DNA of 64,000 nucleotides from Legionella wadsworthii DSM 21896 = ATCC 33877 (lineage in GTDB: Bacteria; Pseudomonadota; Gammaproteobacteria; Legionellales; Legionellaceae), in NCBI RefSeq assembly GCF_000701265.1, contig NZ_JNIA01000025.1, positions 97,831 through 161,830 on the forward strand, in the 5' to 3' direction. Every line of letters starts with the position of its first letter. Position 1 is the first letter of the stretch. The position numbers and the translations under genes are program-made. This document shows positions 1 to 9,518 of the stretch, piece by piece. Under the pieces are notes generated by a model that was given only the letters and a program-made list of their open reading frames with translations, was not told the origin of the DNA and did not search any database.

Positions 1-1
1 A

Positions 2-436
2 TTAGAGAATTTAAGGAGTACGTTACAATTAGTTCATAAAAAATCACGTCTCATTGATGTTCAGCAGGAAATAACGCGTTTTCCTCTTCACAGTGCAAGA
101 GGAAATAAACGATATCGAGATAATTTAAAAGAGCAAGAAGAATTAATAAAAGAAATAAAGGAACTGGAAGCGAAAAATTCTATGTTCATGGACTATAAAG
201 CGATGGGAGAAACCCTTCACGACCTTGAATTAATCAATAAAACCATGGAATCTTTCAAAGACATGGGCAGTTTACTGACTCAGTTTTCCAGTTTGTTTTC
301 CTCTATTAAAGAGACAACCGACACTTCCTCACCAAGCAATTCGAAGTCTGAAGAGGAAGAAGATGAAGACATCGATTTGAATGTATTAGGAAAAGAGTTA
401 AAAGATCTTTTAAGTACTTTTGGAAAAAAATTATAA
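2..436 (+). CDS. Acidic coiled-coil protein, C-terminal part only (5' end outside window)
   Basis: The frame is open from the first bases of the window to the stop at 434-436, with no start codon that must be used, so this is the C-terminal 144 residues of a longer gene. A Met occurs at 182, but the upstream codons read as normal coding sequence and I see no clear ribosome binding site. The visible part is charged and helical, with a Lys/Glu-rich segment near residues 40-58. It ends in a Ser/Thr linker, a run of Glu/Asp and a short amphipathic tail. A Glu-rich patch close to the C-terminus is typical of many Dot/Icm substrates, but that is only suggestive. I do not recognise the family. A large hairpin follows the stop. 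Confidence 0.75.
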   Translation, partial: LENLRSTLQLVHKKSRLIDVQQEITRFPLHSARGNKRYRDNLKEQEELIKEIKELEAKNSMFMDYKAMGETLHDLELINKTMESFKDMGSLLTQFSSLFSSIKETTDTSSPSNSKSEEEEDEDIDLNVLGKELKDLLSTFGKKL

Positions 437-449
437 TGTGCTAATCTTC

Positions 450-514
450 ATCTTGGCAACTCAGCGTAAACCATTGTTTTATATTTAGAGTTTACGCTAC
501 TGCCAAGATTTTTT
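450..514. terminator. Bidirectional hairpin terminator
   Basis: Two nested 9-bp arms pair exactly: 450-458 with 501-509, and 463-471 with 490-498, leaving a loop of about 18 nt. T-rich sequence follows on the plus strand (509-514). It lies between the convergent ends of the truncated acidic gene and glutaminase, so it probably serves both. Confidence 0.8.
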
Positions 515-1442
515 AGGGAATCGCGAAATGCCAATCCATCGCCTGAGACAATCTTTCAAGCATGATTTCGCCGCGAATGCTGTTACCCTTAGCATTGACC
601 CTTGGGCTTAAAACCACCACCCCAGCTTTTCCAGGTACTACAGCAATAGTATAACCCGATACTCCGCTTTTCGCAGGCATGCCGGTTTTTACCATATGTG
701 TCCCTGTTTCATCATACAAACCACAAGTAGCCATAATGGCTAAGGTAATTTTACAAGTTTCTGTTGAAATAATTTGTTGATTGCTGTTGGGATCCCGGCC
801 AGCATTTGCCAGCAGTAGTGGCAAATAAAGCATTTGCTCTAACATGGCCTCATAGGAACACAATGCAAAATATAAATCCAGGGTTTCATGTACATCCGTT
901 TCCAGGTTGTTTCTGCTTTTCAATAGATAGGCAAGTGCCCGGTTACGATCCCCCGTTCTTTTTTCGGAGGCAAAAACCAAAGGATTAATGCTTAATTTCT
1001 GATTAAATAATTTTTGCGTCCAATGCTCTAACCAACCAAATTGCTGCTCCCCTTTTCCTGGGATGTGAGAGCATAAAGTGATCGCTCCCGCATTGAGCAT
1101 AGGGTTTGAAGGCTTGGGACCGAATTGTTCGAGACGGGTGATTGATGCAAAATCATCACCAGATGGCTCTACTTTAACCCATTCAAATACCTGTTCTGCA
1201 CCAAATTCTTCGAGCAATCCAATTAAGGGGATCATTTTGGACGTGCTTTGCAGGGTCACTGGAAGCAAGGGATGATTACTGTAAGATAGCAATTGCTCAC
1301 CCAGGGGGTGCACAGCAATGGCTGTCATTTCTGGATTTACATTAGCTAATTCTGGAATATAATTTGCAGTTTTACCCTCTTGATTTAACTCTGCGGTATG
1401 AACCAAATTCTCTAACAAATTGTTTGTAAGCAATAATGACAT
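513..1442 (-). CDS. glsA: Glutaminase
   Basis: Hydrolyses L-glutamine to glutamate and ammonia (serine-dependent, beta-lactamase-like glutaminase, cytoplasmic). At 309 residues it is the usual length. The catalytic S-x-x-K motif is visible as S66-T-S-K69. The EPSG motif, the PxNPMLNAGAI motif in the middle and the PAKSGVSG motif near residue 260 are all in the expected order. The start is supported by a modest AAGAAG upstream. It is monocistronic, ends at a shared hairpin and is followed on its upstream side by about 390 bases without a gene. In Legionella-type bacteria, glutaminase would fit an amino-acid-based diet and acid tolerance; that role is inference. Confidence 0.95.
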   Translation of the reverse strand: MSLLLTNNLLENLVHTAELNQEGKTANYIPELANVNPEMTAIAVHPLGEQLLSYSNHPLLPVTLQSTSKMIPLIGLLEEFGAEQVFEWVKVEPSGDDFASITRLEQFGPKPSNPMLNAGAITLCSHIPGKGEQQFGWLEHWTQKLFNQKLSINPLVFASEKRTGDRNRALAYLLKSRNNLETDVHETLDLYFALCSYEAMLEQMLYLPLLLANAGRDPNSNQQIISTETCKITLAIMATCGLYDETGTHMVKTGMPAKSGVSGYTIAVVPGKAGVVVLSPRVNAKGNSIRGEIMLERLSQAMDWHFAIP

Positions 1443-1833
1443 ACACTTCTTAAACTGAAAAAAACAAACATTATGATAAATTTAGCACATTAAAACAAAT
1501 AAATTTTCAGAAAGAGCAAAGTGAAGACCTATTAATTACCAATTGAACCAAAACATTGAGTGGGATGAATGTAGTGGCCAATGAGTTATAAAATGTTGAA
1601 TAAAGTCACGCTGATCCCTTTTTTCCTTTAGACTTTTTATCCATACGTATAGCGTTTTATTCTTTACATATGGGGGTGCAAAAGTTTCCTGATGAAATTG
1701 AAGATTCCATCTTTTTACTCAATTATCTCTGTCCCAAATGATTACTTCTTTGTGCTAAAATCAAAAAAAACAATAAATAAAATATTTTTTAATTAATTTG
1801 GATTTTTTTCATTATTTTAGATAAAGAGGTTTC
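1443..1833. other. Intergenic region without a recognisable gene
   Basis: This AT-rich stretch lies between the divergent glsA and yacG starts. It must contain both promoters, but I could not define boxes with confidence. I see no RNA gene or repeat. Confidence 0.6.
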
Positions 1834-2034
1834 ATGGATACTACAAAAATAACCTGCCCCACTTGTGGAAAACCTAATACTTGGCATTCCGATAACCCAT
1901 TCAAACCTTTTTGCTGCGATAGATGTAAACTGATTGATTTAGGGGAATGGGCAAGCGAATCACGAAAAATTCCGGGAAATACACTGGATCCGGACCTCAA
2001 AATTGCCACACAAAATGAAGCAGATGCGTCGTAA
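1834..2034 (+). CDS. yacG: DNA gyrase inhibitor / zinc-binding protein YacG
   Basis: A 66-residue protein with the two Cys pairs that define the YacG zinc finger: CPTCGKP near residue 7 and FCCDRC near residue 29. The conserved LIDLGEWASE segment follows directly. The family binds zinc and, in Escherichia coli, the GyrB subunit, inhibiting gyrase activity. AGAGG lies five bases before the ATG. In many gammaproteobacteria yacG follows coaE and yacF; here it stands alone, convergent with the CorB/HlyC-like gene. Confidence 0.93.
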   Translation: MDTTKITCPTCGKPNTWHSDNPFKPFCCDRCKLIDLGEWASESRKIPGNTLDPDLKIATQNEADAS

Positions 2035-2061
2035 ACAAAAAATATTAAAGACTGATGTGTT

Positions 2062-3372
2062 TTAGGATTCGAGTGAATTTTTCGGATAGATTTTCACTTT
2101 AATAATTTTGGTTGGGGTTGCTTTTTCAATTTGAGCATGAAACTCAGGAAATTCAATATGTTCACCCACTTTCGGTAAATAACCTAAACGACGAACGAAT
2201 AAAGCATTTAAAATATCAACATCATCCTCGACATCAATTTCTTGATCGATTGCCTGTTCTAAAAAATAAATAGAACAATTTCCAGATGCGGTGATGCTTC
2301 CATCCTGATTTAAAATCCAGTCCGTTTTGGTTCGATGAAACTCATCTTTTATTCGCCCAATCATGACTTGTAGCAAATTATCAAGAGTGACAAATCCCAA
2401 GATAGTTCCGTTGCCGCTGTATACCACAGCAAAATGGGACGTACCTTCCCGAAACTTGTTTAATAAGTCCAAAGCGGGCATTCGACGTGATATTTTTAAA
2501 ACCGGTCTGAGTAGGGATTGGATTTCTTTAATTTGACCCTTTTGGTAAAAATGGGGCAACAAATCTTTAACATGGATAATCCCTATTACATCTTTTTTAT
2601 CCGGATCAAAAACTGGATAACGGGAATAGCGATGCTCCATAATCATATCAATAATTTCGGATATGGGTTTATTGATGTAGATCATGATCATTTCTTCACT
2701 AAATCGCATCACTTCAGTGACTTTCAAATCAGCTAAATCCAGGGTGTGCTCAATAATTTCAACCTCCTCTTCCGTAAGTTCCCCATGTAGGTGGCTTGCA
2801 CTTAACAGAAGTTTAATTTCCTCGGTTGAATAAAAATATTCTGTCTGATGCACTTCATCAAGACGAAATACTTTTAAAAGAAAATTAGAACATGTATTGA
2901 GCACCCATATGGCGGGATACATCAGCCAAAAAAAGGCATAAAGCGGCAGCGCAGTCCAAACCGAGACTTTTTCTGACTGGCGGACAGCAAGTGATTTTGG
3001 CATTAACTCACCAACAACGATATGAAGAAAAGAAATAAAGGTAAATGCAGCAAAGAAAGAAATAACTGTGATTAATTGGGTCGATTCAATACCGATGAAA
3101 CTTAAAAAAGGTCTTAGTAGTTCAGCAAAAGCAGGTTCCCCAATCCAGCCCAATCCCAGTGAGGCAATTGTAATACCCAGTTGGCAGGCTGATAAATAGG
3201 CATCCAAATGCTGGTGTACCGTAACAAGAATTTTTCCTCGAAGACCATAATTTTTCTTGATTGCTTCAACCCGTGTGGCACGAAGTTTCACCATACCAAA
3301 TTCAGCTGCTACAAAAAAAGCATTGAGGAAAACCAACAGGAAAGCTAATAAAACCTGTAAAAGTGAGATCAC
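2062..3372 (-). CDS. CNNM/CorB-HlyC family membrane protein with CBS pair
   Basis: A 436-residue inner-membrane protein. Residues 1-190 form a DUF21/CNNM domain of about four membrane segments, containing a PKSLA stretch. A CBS-domain pair follows (about 205-325), then a CorC_HlyC C-terminal domain (about 345-430). The family is linked to Mg2+/Co2+ export and is often labelled hemolysin. The start is GTG at 3370-3372, with AAGGAAT about eight bases upstream; no better ATG lies nearby. A small basic orphan gene lies 30 bases upstream on the same strand and may be co-transcribed. Function beyond divalent-cation homeostasis cannot be fixed from sequence. Confidence 0.9.
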   Translation of the reverse strand: MISLLQVLLAFLLVFLNAFFVAAEFGMVKLRATRVEAIKKNYGLRGKILVTVHQHLDAYLSACQLGITIASLGLGWIGEPAFAELLRPFLSFIGIESTQLITVISFFAAFTFISFLHIVVGELMPKSLAVRQSEKVSVWTALPLYAFFWLMYPAIWVLNTCSNFLLKVFRLDEVHQTEYFYSTEEIKLLLSASHLHGELTEEEVEIIEHTLDLADLKVTEVMRFSEEMIMIYINKPISEIIDMIMEHRYSRYPVFDPDKKDVIGIIHVKDLLPHFYQKGQIKEIQSLLRPVLKISRRMPALDLLNKFREGTSHFAVVYSGNGTILGFVTLDNLLQVMIGRIKDEFHRTKTDWILNQDGSITASGNCSIYFLEQAIDQEIDVEDDVDILNALFVRRLGYLPKVGEHIEFPEFHAQIEKATPTKIIKVKIYPKNSLES

Positions 3373-3402
3373 CTTATTATTCCTTAATGAGAACCTCTGT
3401 CT

Positions 3403-3597
3403 TTACTGGTGTTTGTGTTTATACAGGGATTTTTCCCAAGCTTGCTCTTCAGCATTCTTTTCAAAAATTTCTTTATCTGATTGTTCAGGACCAGTATTTT
3501 CTATTTTATTCTCATTTTGTATGGTGGGTTTCTTTTGATTTTTCATTTTATTAACACGTTCTACTGCATGGGGTTGAGGATTAATGTAGGTTTTCAT
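3403..3597 (-). CDS. Small charged protein, unknown function
   Basis: A 64-residue, highly polar reading frame rich in Lys, Glu, Asn and Gln, with no hydrophobic segment, so it is probably disordered and cytoplasmic. I count it as real because a good ribosome binding site, AAAGGA, sits about seven bases before the ATG and because it lies just upstream of the CorB/HlyC-like gene on the same strand. The opposite-strand frames over this stretch are low-complexity and lack binding sites. I do not recognise a family. Confidence 0.6.
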   Translation of the reverse strand: MKTYINPQPHAVERVNKMKNQKKPTIQNENKIENTGPEQSDKEIFEKNAEEQAWEKSLYKHKHQ

Positions 3598-3719
3598 ATC
3601 AGTCCTTTTTCAATATTTAGCTTACTTATAAGTATAGTCCTTCCAAATAAAATGTAAGATTCCTGAAAACGAGTTGACCTCTTACCCTCTATGAAGAGAG
3701 AACACCAAAGCTTATCTAA

Positions 3720-5402
3720 TTAATTGGTTCGAGGCGCTCGGCTGTTGTAAGCTGCAACGCGTGCACCCCATTCCAAAAGATTTTTATTACAATCGTCTTT
3801 ATCTAAAATGACCTCAATAAAGCATAAGGCATCCGTTTTTTTGGCTTCTGCTATTGCATCGAGCAAAGCTTGATGTGTAGGCGCTCTAAAGGCACGAGCA
3901 TTGACTTGTTCTCCATTGAAAACATCTACCAAATCGGCATAACGCCAATTGTTGATCACATTATAGGGTCCATCATGAATTTGCACCTCAATGGTATAGG
4001 AAGCATTATTCATTAAAAAAATGATGGGTTTAAATCCATAACGAATCAGCGTGGAAAGTTCTTGTGCGCTCATCTGAAAAGAACCATCCCCTATTAAAGC
4101 GATGACACGTTTTTTATTGTGGAGCGCTGCTTGCATGCCGAGAAGTGCCCCGACTGACCATCCTATTGATCCATACTGCATCTGAATTTCAAATGGGCAA
4201 TTTTCGGGTAAAGTAAGACGCATGCCATTAAACCATGAGTCTCCTGTCTCTGCTAAAATGCCATAGTTACTGCTGAGCAGTTTCTGTATTTGTCCGAATA
4301 AAAATCTCGTTGTCAATGGTGAATTTAAATCGTCGGGCTCATGATATAAAGGTGCCGATCCAGCGATTCGTTTATATGCTTTAACTGAAGCATCATTGAA
4401 TTTTAATTTATCTTTCAAACCATTCAAAAATTCATTCATGTAAACTTCAGTATAAACTTTACCTGCGATGCAAACACTGCCATCTGCAATGACAATCATT
4501 TTCTTAGGCTGGATATTACACACATGACCAACCGTTGTATAATCATTAAAGTTAGGGCCTATAAAAAAATAAAGATCACTCGATTCAACGATTTCGCCAC
4601 ATCCTGGAGAACTAACAGGTCCCCAATAGATCCCAATGTAATTAGGATGTTGCTCAGAAACGAAGCCTTTTGCATCAGGCATTGCGGCTAACGCATAACC
4701 AGAAGATTGACTTAACGATTCAATCATCGCAGTTGCCTCACAAGGACGAGATTTACTCCCTGTTATTAACACAGGTTTTACTGCATGATTAAGCTTTTCG
4801 GCAGCCTCTTCAATCGCAGCGGAAAGCGAGGACGTATCACTGAGTCGTTTCACATTGAGTGCGCGCTGGGTGGGTGGAGAGACACTAAGCCCTGCAATGT
4901 TACAGGCGATTTCAAGATAGACAGGTTTTTTCTTATCAAGCGCAATTGCTATTGCCGAATCAATTTGCATGGGCGCATCACTTGCCCTGTGTATGAAGAC
5001 ACTGTGGGCTGTAATTTTTGCAAAAATTTCACGGACATAACTGTAATTTTCATTGGCCAATGTATGATGTAAAATTTCGGCATCTTGAACCGAATTTGTA
5101 TTGGGACCTCCAGAGATGACAATGATGGGTAAGTTTTCAGCATATGCCCCTGCAATTGCGTTGACAGCACTTAACCCTCCCACACTATAAGTAACCACAA
5201 GAGCAGAAACGCCTTTGATGCGTGCATATCCATCTGCGGCATAACCAGCATTCAACTCGTTACAGCAATTGATCATTTTGAGAGAGGTATTTTTTAATAA
5301 TTCATCCAGTAAACCAAGATTATAATCACCTGGTATTGCGAAGTAGTCATTAATTCCTAGGTCTTGAAGGCGTTGTGCCAGATAAGTTCCTACTGTGGCC
5401 AT
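3720..5402 (-). CDS. Pyruvate / indolepyruvate decarboxylase (ThDP-dependent)
   Basis: Decarboxylates a 2-keto acid, most likely pyruvate to acetaldehyde or an aromatic keto acid. The 560-residue protein aligns along its whole length with Zymomonas-type pyruvate decarboxylase. It has AIPGDYNLG with the catalytic Asp26, CCNELNAGY with Glu49, an H-H pair near residue 110, a GDGSFQ...NN thiamine-diphosphate motif and a YTIEVQIHDGPYN segment. The frame extends 46 codons upstream, but I chose the ATG at 5402 because AAAGGA sits about eight bases before it and because the family begins at this point. It is divergent from a secreted hydrolase gene. Pyruvate decarboxylase is uncommon in bacteria; indole-3-pyruvate decarboxylase is the main alternative. 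Confidence 0.9.
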   Translation of the reverse strand: MATVGTYLAQRLQDLGINDYFAIPGDYNLGLLDELLKNTSLKMINCCNELNAGYAADGYARIKGVSALVVTYSVGGLSAVNAIAGAYAENLPIIVISGGPNTNSVQDAEILHHTLANENYSYVREIFAKITAHSVFIHRASDAPMQIDSAIAIALDKKKPVYLEIACNIAGLSVSPPTQRALNVKRLSDTSSLSAAIEEAAEKLNHAVKPVLITGSKSRPCEATAMIESLSQSSGYALAAMPDAKGFVSEQHPNYIGIYWGPVSSPGCGEIVESSDLYFFIGPNFNDYTTVGHVCNIQPKKMIVIADGSVCIAGKVYTEVYMNEFLNGLKDKLKFNDASVKAYKRIAGSAPLYHEPDDLNSPLTTRFLFGQIQKLLSSNYGILAETGDSWFNGMRLTLPENCPFEIQMQYGSIGWSVGALLGMQAALHNKKRVIALIGDGSFQMSAQELSTLIRYGFKPIIFLMNNASYTIEVQIHDGPYNVINNWRYADLVDVFNGEQVNARAFRAPTHQALLDAIAEAKKTDALCFIEVILDKDDCNKNLLEWGARVAAYNSRAPRTN

Positions 5403-5654
5403 CGGGAGTCCTTTCTTTATCACACAATAGCGGATAATTTTATTATGGCAGTGGGTTGTTGTTTCTTCAAGGAATCTTTGCCCTGGCTGGGATACAAAAT
5501 TTCTGAATTTGACCCTTGCAACGACTTCATAGGGGTTCAAAAATATTTACATTTAATGTCAAATGTTCATTCTACTTGTACGTCCTTCTTTTCAGAATCT
5601 GTAAATCCATTTTATAGTCTTAATTTCTGCGACATTCATAAGGAATTAACCACC

Positions 5655-6854
5655 ATGCTTTCATTTAAAAAAATAATTTCTCTTTTATTAATTCTCTTTT
5701 TTAGTATCCATTCCTACAGCCAGGGACGAAAAGATCCCGGGCAAATTTTAGTAAGTTATTTGTCCTTGGGAAATTTTTCCAAAGAGACCGCAGAATTGGT
5801 ATTAAAAAAAATGCCTCCACTGGATAGACTTTCAGCGAATTTCGAGGTGACTCTTTATAAAATCAAGTATCAAACACCAGCTCCTGATGGGCAGATGACT
5901 ATAGCATCTGGTCTTGTGGCTGTGCCCCAAGTGAGCAATCCCATAGGCATTGTCAGTTACCAGCATGGTACACGATTCAATCGCGAGGATGCTCCTTCCA
6001 GAATGAAGGAGGGGGATTCTGTTTATCCTGCTTTGTTTGCAAGTCATGGAGGATTTGTAACGGTAATGCCTGATTACCTAGGATTAGGTGATAATGAGTT
6101 GCCAATTCATCCTTATGTACAATATGAAACTCTGGCCAGCAGTAGTGTGGATATGCTTTTAGCTGCAAAAGAACTTGCAAAAATTATCGATATACCCCTA
6201 AACGGGCAACTTTACATAGGAGGTTATTCAGAAGGAGGATTCTCTTCTTTGGTCCTGTTTGAATTGTTATCCCAATACGACAAAGAGATACCCATTTCTG
6301 GAGTTGCTTTAGGTTCTGCACCTTACGACTGGGATGAAACCATGAGATTTATTATGTTAGATCCTGGGCCAAGGGCATCTGCATATTTGGCTTATTTTTT
6401 CTATTCGCTGCAAACCTACAAACATTACTGGTCCGATTTAACTCAAATTTTTGTCAGCCCTTATAATGACCTTATCCCAGAATTATTTGATGGCCGTCAC
6501 TCCACTAAAGAAATATTGAATTTTCTACCACAAAATCCAGCATTAATATTTAAACCAGAATTTTTTGAAGCAATCCTCAATCATACAGAGAGGAACTCGG
6601 AAAATCTTAAAAACTATTTCAACCACTATGATTTTTCTCCTAGTGCACCTTTACTGCTTGTCGGGACTAAAGGAGATAAAGATGTTCCTTATCATGGCGC
6701 TGAACTCGCCTACGAGCAGTTTAAAAGACATCGGGATGACGTCACCCTTTTATCCGTTAGTGATACATTAGATCATAGAGACGCAGGTCCCTATATTTTT
6801 TTAGAAATGTTGCAATTTTTTAAAAAGATTCAGGAGAATGAAGGTCACTATTAA
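5655..6854 (+). CDS. Secreted alpha/beta hydrolase (lipase/esterase-like)
   Basis: A 399-residue protein with a clear signal peptide (MLSFKK followed by a hydrophobic stretch ending near residue 23). The nucleophile elbow is G-G-Y-S192-E-G-G, and an oxyanion-loop-like YQHGT lies upstream. A GTKGDKDVPY segment near residue 340 offers the acid, and DHRDAG near residue 378 offers the His. This arrangement resembles secretory lipases and large secreted esterases. The ATG at 5655 is chosen over an upstream frame extension because it begins the signal peptide and AAGGA lies about ten bases before it. It is probably exported by Sec and possibly then by type II secretion. Substrate unknown. Confidence 0.85.
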   Translation: MLSFKKIISLLLILFFSIHSYSQGRKDPGQILVSYLSLGNFSKETAELVLKKMPPLDRLSANFEVTLYKIKYQTPAPDGQMTIASGLVAVPQVSNPIGIVSYQHGTRFNREDAPSRMKEGDSVYPALFASHGGFVTVMPDYLGLGDNELPIHPYVQYETLASSSVDMLLAAKELAKIIDIPLNGQLYIGGYSEGGFSSLVLFELLSQYDKEIPISGVALGSAPYDWDETMRFIMLDPGPRASAYLAYFFYSLQTYKHYWSDLTQIFVSPYNDLIPELFDGRHSTKEILNFLPQNPALIFKPEFFEAILNHTERNSENLKNYFNHYDFSPSAPLLLVGTKGDKDVPYHGAELAYEQFKRHRDDVTLLSVSDTLDHRDAGPYIFLEMLQFFKKIQENEGHY

Positions 6855-6878
6855 GACAGAGACAAACGGCATAGGATT

Positions 6879-7268
6879 TTATTTAACCACACAAGAAACG
6901 ATGCCGTTATCAAGCTGCAATTCATTGCCCCCAAAATCTGTCATAAATTGTCCGAGATATTTTTGTTTCTGCGGATTGAGTTGCGCAGAGATAAAAATTC
7001 TTGGACGATCTTTTTCTTCCTGATCCATCGCAACCACTAATAAATTATCATCGCGCAAGCTGAATCGCGTCACATTCACTGGATAATCAAAATCTATATT
7101 AGGTAAGTCACCCATTTTATCAGGTGTCTTGAAAGAAATAGGCTGCTTGAGGCCTTGCATCTGGCACATCACTGTTTTTTGCGCAGAATAAACCACTGAA
7201 GAGGATAATAAAGTCAGGGAAGAAAATATCATTTGTCTTATGAGCACGAATTTTGATTTAGAGCACAT
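6879..7268 (-). CDS. Exported protein of unknown function
   Basis: About 129 residues. A positively charged N-terminus (MCSKSKFVLIRQ) leads into a hydrophobic segment and VYSAQ, a plausible signal peptidase site, so it is probably periplasmic. The mature part holds two Cys residues, one near its start and one near its end, which could pair. Its ATG at 7268 overlaps the last 11 bases of the SDR gene upstream, suggesting translational coupling; the ATG at 7232 is an alternative start. The longer open frame into the SDR gene is a shadow. I do not recognise a family. Confidence 0.65.
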   Translation of the reverse strand: MCSKSKFVLIRQMIFSSLTLLSSSVVYSAQKTVMCQMQGLKQPISFKTPDKMGDLPNIDFDYPVNVTRFSLRDDNLLVVAMDQEEKDRPRIFISAQLNPQKQKYLGQFMTDFGGNELQLDNGIVSCVVK

Positions 7269-8013
7269 GACCACCGTCCACTGTGAATATTTTCCCCGTA
7301 ATCCAACTGGCCTTCTCCGAAGCAAGGAATAAAACCATGTTTGCGATATCATTGGGTGTTCCAGGTCTTTGTAAAGGGATATTGCTCACATAATAATGCC
7401 ACAATTCTGGATTACTTATTGCTGTATCTTCATTCATTCCTGATTCGATGACGCCAGGCTCTATGGAGTTCACACGTATCCCATATTGTGCCAAATCTAA
7501 AGCCGCATGTTTTGTCCATTTATTTAAGGCGGCTTTTGACGCGCCATAACCGATGCCTTTAGTCATTGTCATCGTTCCGCTAATGGAAGATATATTTAAG
7601 ATACATCCCTTATTGTCTTTTTCCACCATATTTTTAGCGCACAGTTGCGCCAAATATAGTGGTGATATGGTATTTACTTGAAACACTTTCTGCATTTTTT
7701 CCGGAGATAATTCAAATATCGTCTCACGGCTAAGCATCCCAGCATTATTAACCAATATGTCTACTCGACCTAAATAGCTCATTGCTTCTTCAGCAAATGT
7801 GGCCACGGATTCAATTTGGGAAAAATCGGCATAAAAAGCCTTAGCATCTTGTCCGGTTGCCTTAATCGTTTGAATGGTTTCTTCAGCGCCTTTTGCATCA
7901 CTGCGATAGCTTATCACCACATCAGCACCTTGCTCTGCAAAGGCAACAGCTATTCTTTGGCCAATGCTGCGGTTAGCCCCCGTCACAATGACTTTTTTCT
8001 CTTTAAAATTCAT
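7258..8013 (-). CDS. SDR family NAD(P)-dependent oxidoreductase
   Basis: A 251-residue classical short-chain dehydrogenase. It has TGANRSIG for the dinucleotide (usual TGxxxGIG, with the middle Gly replaced by Ser), NNAGM, SSISG and the catalytic Y-G-A-S-K, then a RVNSIEPG segment and the C-terminal ITGKIFTVDGG. The length and C-terminus resemble FabG and glucose-1-dehydrogenase-like enzymes. The substrate cannot be fixed. It is cytoplasmic and appears to be co-transcribed with the exported orphan that overlaps its stop. Confidence 0.9.
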   Translation of the reverse strand: MNFKEKKVIVTGANRSIGQRIAVAFAEQGADVVISYRSDAKGAEETIQTIKATGQDAKAFYADFSQIESVATFAEEAMSYLGRVDILVNNAGMLSRETIFELSPEKMQKVFQVNTISPLYLAQLCAKNMVEKDNKGCILNISSISGTMTMTKGIGYGASKAALNKWTKHAALDLAQYGIRVNSIEPGVIESGMNEDTAISNPELWHYYVSNIPLQRPGTPNDIANMVLFLASEKASWITGKIFTVDGGHVL

Positions 8014-8250
8014 GTTCTTCCTTCATCATCATTTTATTTTCCCCAGTGCAATATTTTGGCGTCGTGGTCCGAGCAGGCTAAAGCCTTAAAATTATTTTAT
8101 AACAATAAACGCAAGCAACATAGCGCACTAAAGCATTATAAAAAAAGTTTTTATTTCCATAAAAATCATCAAGAAAATTAAACACCTTGACACCAAACCT
8201 GGCTCACTGTAGTAATTACAACAAGAAAAGGAATTAAGAAGGAGAAGATT

Positions 8251-9441
8251 ATGGAAGGGAAATTAGAACTCTACCAAAAGGAGATGACTGAAGTTACCCA
8301 GCCCATCTATGTTCGTATGGAACATTATCGTAAAACAATGTTGGAGATGAGAAAACTATTGAAGGACTATTTCTTTAATGCCTGGAGAACAAAGAAGCTT
8401 ACTGAAACTGCTAAGGGAGAAGAAATTGTTTTTAGTTTCAATATGGTTCAAGAAGCAATGGAGCGGTGTTTGGTTGAGGAAAAAACCCTGGTGGAAACGG
8501 CTCAGGCAATCGCAAATTCAGCAGAAAACCCCAGCCTTGTAGCGGCTTTTGATTATCATGTTTTAAAAAGCGGTTTACCCTTGATTTTTTTCCCGGAAAA
8601 TGACTTGTATCGTTTTAGTCCTGAAAAAGTGTATACGCCTATGGCTCAAGTTTTCATGTGTCAATTCGCCTATGCCTTAAGTATTTACCGTGCTTGTTTG
8701 GGGATTTGCGAAACCTACTTTTCTGTCTACAGTCATCCGGGAATAGCAACACAATCATCGAATTGCTACATTGAGTCGGCTAATTTATTAAAACAACAAT
8801 TTCAAGAAGGAGGTGATTTGATCACATTATTAAGACAGGCGAAAATAAAGGAAAATGAAATGGATCCCCTTCTTCGAACCGAGTCAGTGCACGAGGGACT
8901 GGATCAATTTGCACATGATATTGATGCCCTAAAAATCAAACTGATCTCGTTCATGGAAACGGGTGCAGAGCACATCCAGAAATCTTATGTAGAATTCCCG
9001 AATAACCCCATATTATGGATACTCCACGATAGAAGTTGGCATACTTTACTTAAAACCATGACAAGTCACCTCTATGCACAACAGTTTTCCTCATCCACTT
9101 TATATGGAACATTAGAAATTAAGAAAAGCTTTATGGACTTGATTCAATCTGAAATAGAACGTTTTGGAAGGGTCGCATTGGACAAAACCCCTTCCATTAA
9201 AGTTGAGATATTAAAAAAAGCGGCAAAAATAATTGCGGAGACTAAAATAGATATCCTTGCAAAGCTTGCTGAAAACAAAATTAACATAAATGAAACACCT
9301 GCAGTGGGCAGATTTTCCACACCACCGGCAGTTTATAGCCTTTTATATTCCTTTCACCAAAGGCCTTTGCCTCCAGTAAGCACCTTTGGCGAAGTAGCAG
9401 AAAATAATGAAGATTTAAAGGAAGGAAATAGCTTCTCATAA
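8251..9441 (+). CDS. Orphan helical protein, effector candidate
   Basis: A 396-residue, mostly helical soluble protein with no signal peptide or membrane segment. AAGGAGAAG precedes the ATG by a few bases, so the start is secure. The C-terminal 18 residues are rich in Glu and small polar residues and end in Phe-Ser. This matches the loose C-terminal pattern of Dot/Icm-translocated proteins. A Pro-rich patch (TPPAVY, RPLPPV) precedes that tail. I do not recognise a domain. The gene stands alone between an SDR gene on the other strand and a barrel protein gene. Confidence 0.75.
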   Translation: MEGKLELYQKEMTEVTQPIYVRMEHYRKTMLEMRKLLKDYFFNAWRTKKLTETAKGEEIVFSFNMVQEAMERCLVEEKTLVETAQAIANSAENPSLVAAFDYHVLKSGLPLIFFPENDLYRFSPEKVYTPMAQVFMCQFAYALSIYRACLGICETYFSVYSHPGIATQSSNCYIESANLLKQQFQEGGDLITLLRQAKIKENEMDPLLRTESVHEGLDQFAHDIDALKIKLISFMETGAEHIQKSYVEFPNNPILWILHDRSWHTLLKTMTSHLYAQQFSSSTLYGTLEIKKSFMDLIQSEIERFGRVALDKTPSIKVEILKKAAKIIAETKIDILAKLAENKININETPAVGRFSTPPAVYSLLYSFHQRPLPPVSTFGEVAENNEDLKEGNSFS

Positions 9442-9518
9442 AAAAACATAATTGTTATGATGCTTTTAAAAAATTACCATACCAGGGGAAGCATCTCTCT
9501 ATTTTTAAAGGAAATTTC

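Noticed and set aside
5364..5654. N-terminal extension of the secreted hydrolase frame
   Set aside because: It overlaps the start of the pyruvate decarboxylase gene, and the signal peptide begins at 5655.
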